A stretch of DNA of 28,229 bases from Verrucomicrobiota bacterium. Lineage in GTDB: Bacteria; Verrucomicrobiota; Verrucomicrobiia; Opitutales; Seribacteraceae. A model generated the notes under the pieces. That model had not been told where the DNA came from. It ran no database searches and worked only from the letters and a program-made list of their open reading frames with translations. The DNA lies in assembly GCA_014382645.1 (NCBI GenBank), contig JACNJI010000267.1, positions 1-28,229 on the forward strand, read 5' to 3'. A program made the translations under genes and the position numbers. Of this stretch, positions 24,770 to 28,229 are shown piece after piece (positions within the stretch are counted from its first letter, which is position 1; each line of letters begins with the position of its first letter).

Positions 24770-26320
24770 TTATGGAGTAAGAAAGTGAGCAGCTAAGCCA
24801 AGAATGAGAAGAGCGGCGGATATCCAAATCAAAGGACGCCATTGAGCTTCAAACTCTTTCAGTTCGAGCGACTCTATCCCCTGCCCTTGAACTGAAGCGC
24901 TACGGCCACGCAAGCGACCTTTTCGCAAAAAACCATCGTAGTGACGCTGCAGAAGGAAAGTCTCAATTTGTCGCATGGTATCGAGCACTACACCAACAAT
25001 AATGAGAAGACCAGTACCACCGAAGAAGGTCGCGACATTATATGAAACACCGGCAAAATTAAAAATAATGTCAGGAAAGACTGCGATAAGGGTTAAAAAA
25101 ATAGATCCTGCGAGGGTAAGCCTAGTCATTACAAAGTCAAGAAATCGGGCAGTTGGCTCACCAGGTCGGACACCGGGAACATAACCGCCGTTTTTCTTCA
25201 AATCATCGGCAATTTGTACGGGTTTGAACATAATCGAAACCCAAAAGTAGCTGAATACAAGTATGAGCCCCGCATACACAGAGTAATACAGGAAGCCTCT
25301 GCCCGCGAACATAGATGCTAAATCTAACGCCCAGTTTGAGTCAGCAGGACTGTCTGCCATTGCAGCACCAAGTGTTCTGAGCAACTGGGCAGGAAACATC
25401 AGAATCGCACTTGCGAAAATCACAGGCATTACCCCAGCATAATTCACCTTAAGAGGCAAAAAAGAGCTTTGGCCACCGAACACCTTGCGCCCTACGACAC
25501 GCTTTGCATACTGTACCGGAATCTTACGTTGAGCTTGCGTTACTGCAATTACACCAGCAACAACCAAGAGAAAAAGGCCTACCATCAGGAGCGCTTTGAC
25601 CCAAACTAAATTATCTCCGGCTGGAGCCTGGAAGACCAAAGCGTAGGCATCCGCAAGTGCCTTCGGAAGATCAGACAAAATACCTACTGTTATAAGAAGA
25701 GAGATTCCGTTCCCGATTCCCCTTTGTGTGATTTGCTCACCAAGCCACATCAAAATTATCGTCCCAGTGGTAAGAAAGACTACGGTGTTGGCGAAAAACA
25801 TCGAGGATTGAGAAACGACTATTGCACCGAAAGGTTGACCGCTCATCCCAAGGCTATTGGGATTAAAACCCTGAATCAGAGAGCCAGGGCTGTCTCGCAA
25901 TGCCAATGCTAGCAGTCCGCCCTGCACTAAACAAATTACAATTGTCAAGTAGCGAGTATATTGTGAAATTTTTTGACGCCCAGGTTCACCCTCCTGCTGC
26001 AAACGGGCAAGCTGGGGAAAGACCGCACCCATTAACTGCATTATAATTGAGGCACTGATATATGGCATTATACCTAAGGCAAAGAGAGCACCATTAAGCA
26101 ATGCACCACCTGTGAACATATTGTAAAAGCCCAGAATATCATTTCCGTCATCCTGACCTTGCGTGGCTCGCCATTCAAAGAAGTCGCGTATTGGAGTGGG
26201 ATCAACTCCAGGCAGCGGTACATTTGCACCGACTCGAGCAATAAATAACAAAGCCAGCGTAAAAAATATACGCTGACGAAGCTCAGGTATCTTGAGCGAA
26301 TTTGTGAACGCCGATAACAT
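24770..26320 (-). CDS. secY: Protein translocase channel subunit SecY
   Basis: 516 residues, longer than the usual ~440. The ten membrane segments of the Sec channel can be followed, with family landmarks LGIMPYISASIIMQLMGAVFP, GEPGRQKISQYTRYL, the ITQRGIGNGISLLI segment, YAKRVVGRKVFGGQSSFLPLKVNYAGVMPVI and DDLKKNGGYVPGVRPGEPTARF. The usual C-terminal motif QRHYDGFLRKGRLRGR is then followed by about 40 more residues with a further hydrophobic segment (RPLIWISAALLILGLAAHFL). SecY with SecE and SecG exports unfolded proteins. Start ATG 26320, 53 bases after rplO. Confidence 0.97.
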   Translation of the reverse strand: MLSAFTNSLKIPELRQRIFFTLALLFIARVGANVPLPGVDPTPIRDFFEWRATQGQDDGNDILGFYNMFTGGALLNGALFALGIMPYISASIIMQLMGAVFPQLARLQQEGEPGRQKISQYTRYLTIVICLVQGGLLALALRDSPGSLIQGFNPNSLGMSGQPFGAIVVSQSSMFFANTVVFLTTGTIILMWLGEQITQRGIGNGISLLITVGILSDLPKALADAYALVFQAPAGDNLVWVKALLMVGLFLLVVAGVIAVTQAQRKIPVQYAKRVVGRKVFGGQSSFLPLKVNYAGVMPVIFASAILMFPAQLLRTLGAAMADSPADSNWALDLASMFAGRGFLYYSVYAGLILVFSYFWVSIMFKPVQIADDLKKNGGYVPGVRPGEPTARFLDFVMTRLTLAGSIFLTLIAVFPDIIFNFAGVSYNVATFFGGTGLLIIVGVVLDTMRQIETFLLQRHYDGFLRKGRLRGRSASVQGQGIESLELKEFEAQWRPLIWISAALLILGLAAHFLTP

Positions 26321-26373
26321 TAAATAGAAGAGGAAGCCTATAGAAATTTAGCCAGTGAGTGAAATCCAAACTA

Positions 26374-26811
26374 CTATGAACTAGTTTCGACGGATCCCCC
26401 TGCAGCCTTAATTTTTTCTTCGGCGGATGAAGAGCATTTGCAAACCTTGACTATGTAAGATTTTTTTACTTCGCCTTGGCCCAGCAGCTTTATGGAAATT
26501 GCGTTTGAACGGATGATGCCTGCCGCTTTAGCGGAAACAAGATCGACTACATCTCCTTCAATCTTCTCCAATTCGCTGATATTCACAAGAGCGTACTCTT
26601 TTCGAAACCGAGCGTTGTTGAAACCTCGGCGAGGAAGTTTCCTGAAGAGGGGCATCTGCCCACCTTCAAATCCAGGTCTAAGAGAATAACCCGAGCGAGA
26701 TTTTGCTCCGTTCTCACCTCTGCCGCATGTTTTACCTCGTCCGTTTCCTTCGCCACGACCGACACGTTTTCGCGCATGGGTAGCACCCGATGGTATAGCA
26801 TGTTCCTTCAT
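26374..26811 (-). CDS. rplO: 50S ribosomal protein L15
   Basis: 145 residues, normal. The Gly/Arg-rich N-terminus (HARKRVGRGEGNGRGKTCGR and GENGAKSRSGYSLRPGFEGG) and QMPLFRKLPRRGFNN are diagnostic; the C-terminal part carries VKVCKCSSSAEEKIKAAGG. L15 binds 23S rRNA late in 50S assembly. The ATG at 26811 lies only five bases after the rpsE stop, leaving no room for rpmD (L30), which is found between rpsE and rplO in many bacteria. Confidence 0.97.
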   Translation of the reverse strand: MKEHAIPSGATHARKRVGRGEGNGRGKTCGRGENGAKSRSGYSLRPGFEGGQMPLFRKLPRRGFNNARFRKEYALVNISELEKIEGDVVDLVSAKAAGIIRSNAISIKLLGQGEVKKSYIVKVCKCSSSAEEKIKAAGGSVETSS

Positions 26812-26816
26812 TTGAA

Positions 26817-27440
26817 TTACTTTTTGATGTCCGAGGGACTAGTTACAGTTGAACCGCTGGAATTATCGACGGGCTCAGAAGGGGAGGGAAGGACTGTAGA
26901 TGAAACCATAGACATTCCTTTAACTTCCTCGCCCCGAATGGCAGAAATCACTTCCGCAGTGCGCAACTGTTGAAGACCTTGAATTGTAGCTGTAACGACA
27001 GCTAAGTGGTTGCTGGAACCCATCGATTTGGAAAGAATATTTTTAATTCCGACCGCTTCAAGCACAGCTCGAACTCCACCTCCTGCAATAATACCCGTTC
27101 CAGGTCTTGCCGGTCGTAAAAACACTCTTCCTCCATCGGCTTTCCCGTGAACTTGGTGAGGAATAGTATCCCCGCACAATAAATACAGTTTCATGGCTTT
27201 ACGAGCTTGCTCAGTTCCTTTGCGTATCGCATCGGGAACCATCTGGGCTTTGCCATAACCATAGCCAACTCGGCCGTTTTGATCACCGACGACAACAAGG
27301 GCAGCAAAGCTGAAACGGCGTCCACCCTTCACTACCTTGGAGCAACGGTTAATGTGCACTACTTTTTCAAAGAATTCAGATTCTTCCTCTTCAGGAACAG
27401 GTTTTCTTCGACGTTGAGAAAATCTTGGTTGGACACTCAT
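26817..27440 (-). CDS. rpsE: 30S ribosomal protein S5
   Basis: 207 residues from ATG 27440. The open frame extends to 27542 but that part overlaps rplR. The core shows VVHINRCSKVVKGGRRFSFA, ALVVVGDQNGRVGYGYGKA, VFLRPARPGTGIIAGGGVRA and SMGSSNHLAVVTATIQGL, which together are diagnostic for S5 (double-stranded-RNA-binding domain plus S5 C-terminal domain). About 25 residues precede the core and a Ser/Pro-rich tail of about 30 residues follows it, so the protein is longer than the usual ~165. S5 helps keep translation accurate and mRNA entry open. It lies 22 bases after rplR. Confidence 0.97.
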   Translation of the reverse strand: MSVQPRFSQRRRKPVPEEEESEFFEKVVHINRCSKVVKGGRRFSFAALVVVGDQNGRVGYGYGKAQMVPDAIRKGTEQARKAMKLYLLCGDTIPHQVHGKADGGRVFLRPARPGTGIIAGGGVRAVLEAVGIKNILSKSMGSSNHLAVVTATIQGLQQLRTAEVISAIRGEEVKGMSMVSSTVLPSPSEPVDNSSGSTVTSPSDIKK

Positions 27441-27462
27441 TTCAGGCGTTTGCAATAATGGG

Positions 27463-27819
27463 TTAAAATACAATTCCGGAGGCTCGGACAACTTCCGCAA
27501 AAGCCTTGACACAACCATGATACTTGCGACCGGCTCGGTCAAATACTACAGTCGTGACACCTGCAACCTTAGCCCTTTCGGCAAAAACTTTGCCCAATTT
27601 AACGGATCCGTCAAGATTAGGCAAAACGCCAATCAAATCATTAGCATTCGTCGAGGAGGCGACCAATGTTCTAGCGACAGAATCATCGATGCACTGAACA
27701 TGAATGTTTTTATTAGTAAAACATATGGTCAATCGGGGTCTTTCGGCAGTGCCGCGAACCTTCTTTCGAATTCGCCAGCGACGCTTTTGTCTCAATTCCT
27801 TTTTTTTAGATAGTTTCAT
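27463..27819 (-). CDS. rplR: 50S ribosomal protein L18
   Basis: 118 residues, normal. Starts with the basic KKKELRQKRRWRIRKKVRGT, then AERPRLTICFTNKNIHVQCI, VFAERAKVAGVTTVVFDRAG and the closing YHGCVKAFAEVVRASGIVF. L18 binds 5S rRNA with L5 and L25 in the central protuberance. It lies 22 bases after rplF and 22 before rpsE, in the standard spc order. ATG start at 27819, with only a weak GAG upstream. Confidence 0.97.
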   Translation of the reverse strand: MKLSKKKELRQKRRWRIRKKVRGTAERPRLTICFTNKNIHVQCIDDSVARTLVASSTNANDLIGVLPNLDGSVKLGKVFAERAKVAGVTTVVFDRAGRKYHGCVKAFAEVVRASGIVF

Positions 27820-27841
27820 GTATCAAGTGGCTCTTTTTGAC

Positions 27842-28229
27842 CTAAGCTGATTTTTTGCCTTCCTTGCGTCGAACGAACTCACCCACAATTCGAACTCCCT
27901 TGCCTTTGTAAGGTTCAACTGGGTAGTAACTCTTGATATCGGCAGTCACCTGTCCCACCTTTTGCTTGTCGGGGCCTTCGACGTGTATCTTCACATTGTC
28001 AGAAACGGTAACGGTGACACCTTCAGGTATCGAATATTCGATTGGATGGGAATAGCCTAACTCAAGGTCAACAAGGTTGCCTTTAACGGTGGCCCTAAAG
28101 CCCACGCCTTCAATAAGTAAATCCTTAGAATAAGACTTAACGACTCCATCAACCATATTCGAAATGATGGAACGAGCCGTTCCATACATAGCCCTTGCAG
28201 GTCGAGTATCGTCGGACGGAGTAACAGTA
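27842..28229 (-). CDS. rplF: 50S ribosomal protein L6, 5' end cut by window edge
   Basis: The frame is open from the stop at 27842 to the window end and gives 128 visible residues, about 70% of the usual ~180. The part beyond the first visible ATG (28189) continues the family well: TPSDDTRPARAMYGTARSII resembles the L6 'AMHGtxRaLi' region, so that ATG is internal, not the start. Then come the second L6 domain (LELGYSHPIEYSIPEGVTVT, IHVEGPDKQKVGQVTADIKS) and the closing YKGKGVRIVGEFVRRKEGKK. L6 binds 23S rRNA near the factor-binding site. Confidence 0.96.
   Translation of the reverse strand, partial: TVTPSDDTRPARAMYGTARSIISNMVDGVVKSYSKDLLIEGVGFRATVKGNLVDLELGYSHPIEYSIPEGVTVTVSDNVKIHVEGPDKQKVGQVTADIKSYYPVEPYKGKGVRIVGEFVRRKEGKKSA

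Noticed and set aside
27441..27542. N-terminal part of the long S5 frame
   Set aside because: It overlaps the end of rplR and has no S5 similarity; ATG 27440 gives the family start.

Overview
The window reads as a chromosomal segment of a bacterium of the Planctomycetes-Verrucomicrobia-Chlamydiae (PVC) group, most likely Verrucomicrobiota. The main pointers are a very large exported protein that joins a ThuA-like domain, a PVC-type membrane-bound dehydrogenase propeller, HEAT-like repeats and a C-terminal cytochrome c, a twin-arginine DUF1501 protein beside it, and PVC-like housekeeping gene orders. The phylum is an inference from gene content; no rRNA is present. Nearly every gene lies on the minus strand, so the biological order runs from the right end to the left. 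Only one clear protein gene (the membrane protein at 13651-14412) is on the plus strand.

Right half (28229 to 14420, minus): the end of the spc and the whole alpha ribosomal-protein cluster runs rplF (cut by the window edge), rplR, rpsE, rplO, secY, rpsM, rpsK, rpsD, rpoA, rplQ. The usual rpmD, rpmJ and infA positions are empty. Several of these proteins carry long charged tails (S11 at the N-terminus, L17 at the C-terminus). The cluster runs on without a visible break into a small membrane-anchored zinc-ribbon protein, guaA, then hisD-hisC-hisB-hisH and citrate synthase. The region therefore links translation, transcription, protein export, GMP and histidine synthesis and entry into the TCA cycle.

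Centre (14412 to 10359): a plus-strand multi-pass membrane protein (VC0807-like) ends 7 bases from the citrate synthase stop and starts back to back with a minus-strand operon. That operon holds a stand-alone phosphopantothenate-cysteine ligase (CoaB), a soluble PAS histidine kinase and an NtrC-type sigma-54 response regulator.

A stretch of about 1.06 kb (9297-10358) has no convincing protein gene. It holds an intact tRNA-Asn(GTT) with encoded CCA and a good promoter on the minus strand, two decayed tRNA-Asn-like sequences on the plus strand flanking it, and a perfect 10-bp hairpin. This is the most unusual non-coding structure in the window and may be the scar of an integrated element.

Left part (9296 to 1, minus): three exported proteins form a probable catabolic/redox cluster (amidohydrolase, DUF1501, ThuA/PVC-dehydrogenase/cytochrome c). 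After a promoter-like site comes a second translation and replication operon: rplY (CTC type), pth, rpsF, ssb, rplI and the first 53 codons of dnaB. Across the window very few genes have a Shine-Dalgarno sequence at the proper distance; rplY, hisB and the kinase gene are the clearest exceptions. I did not find a CRISPR array, an insertion sequence or an obvious defence system.
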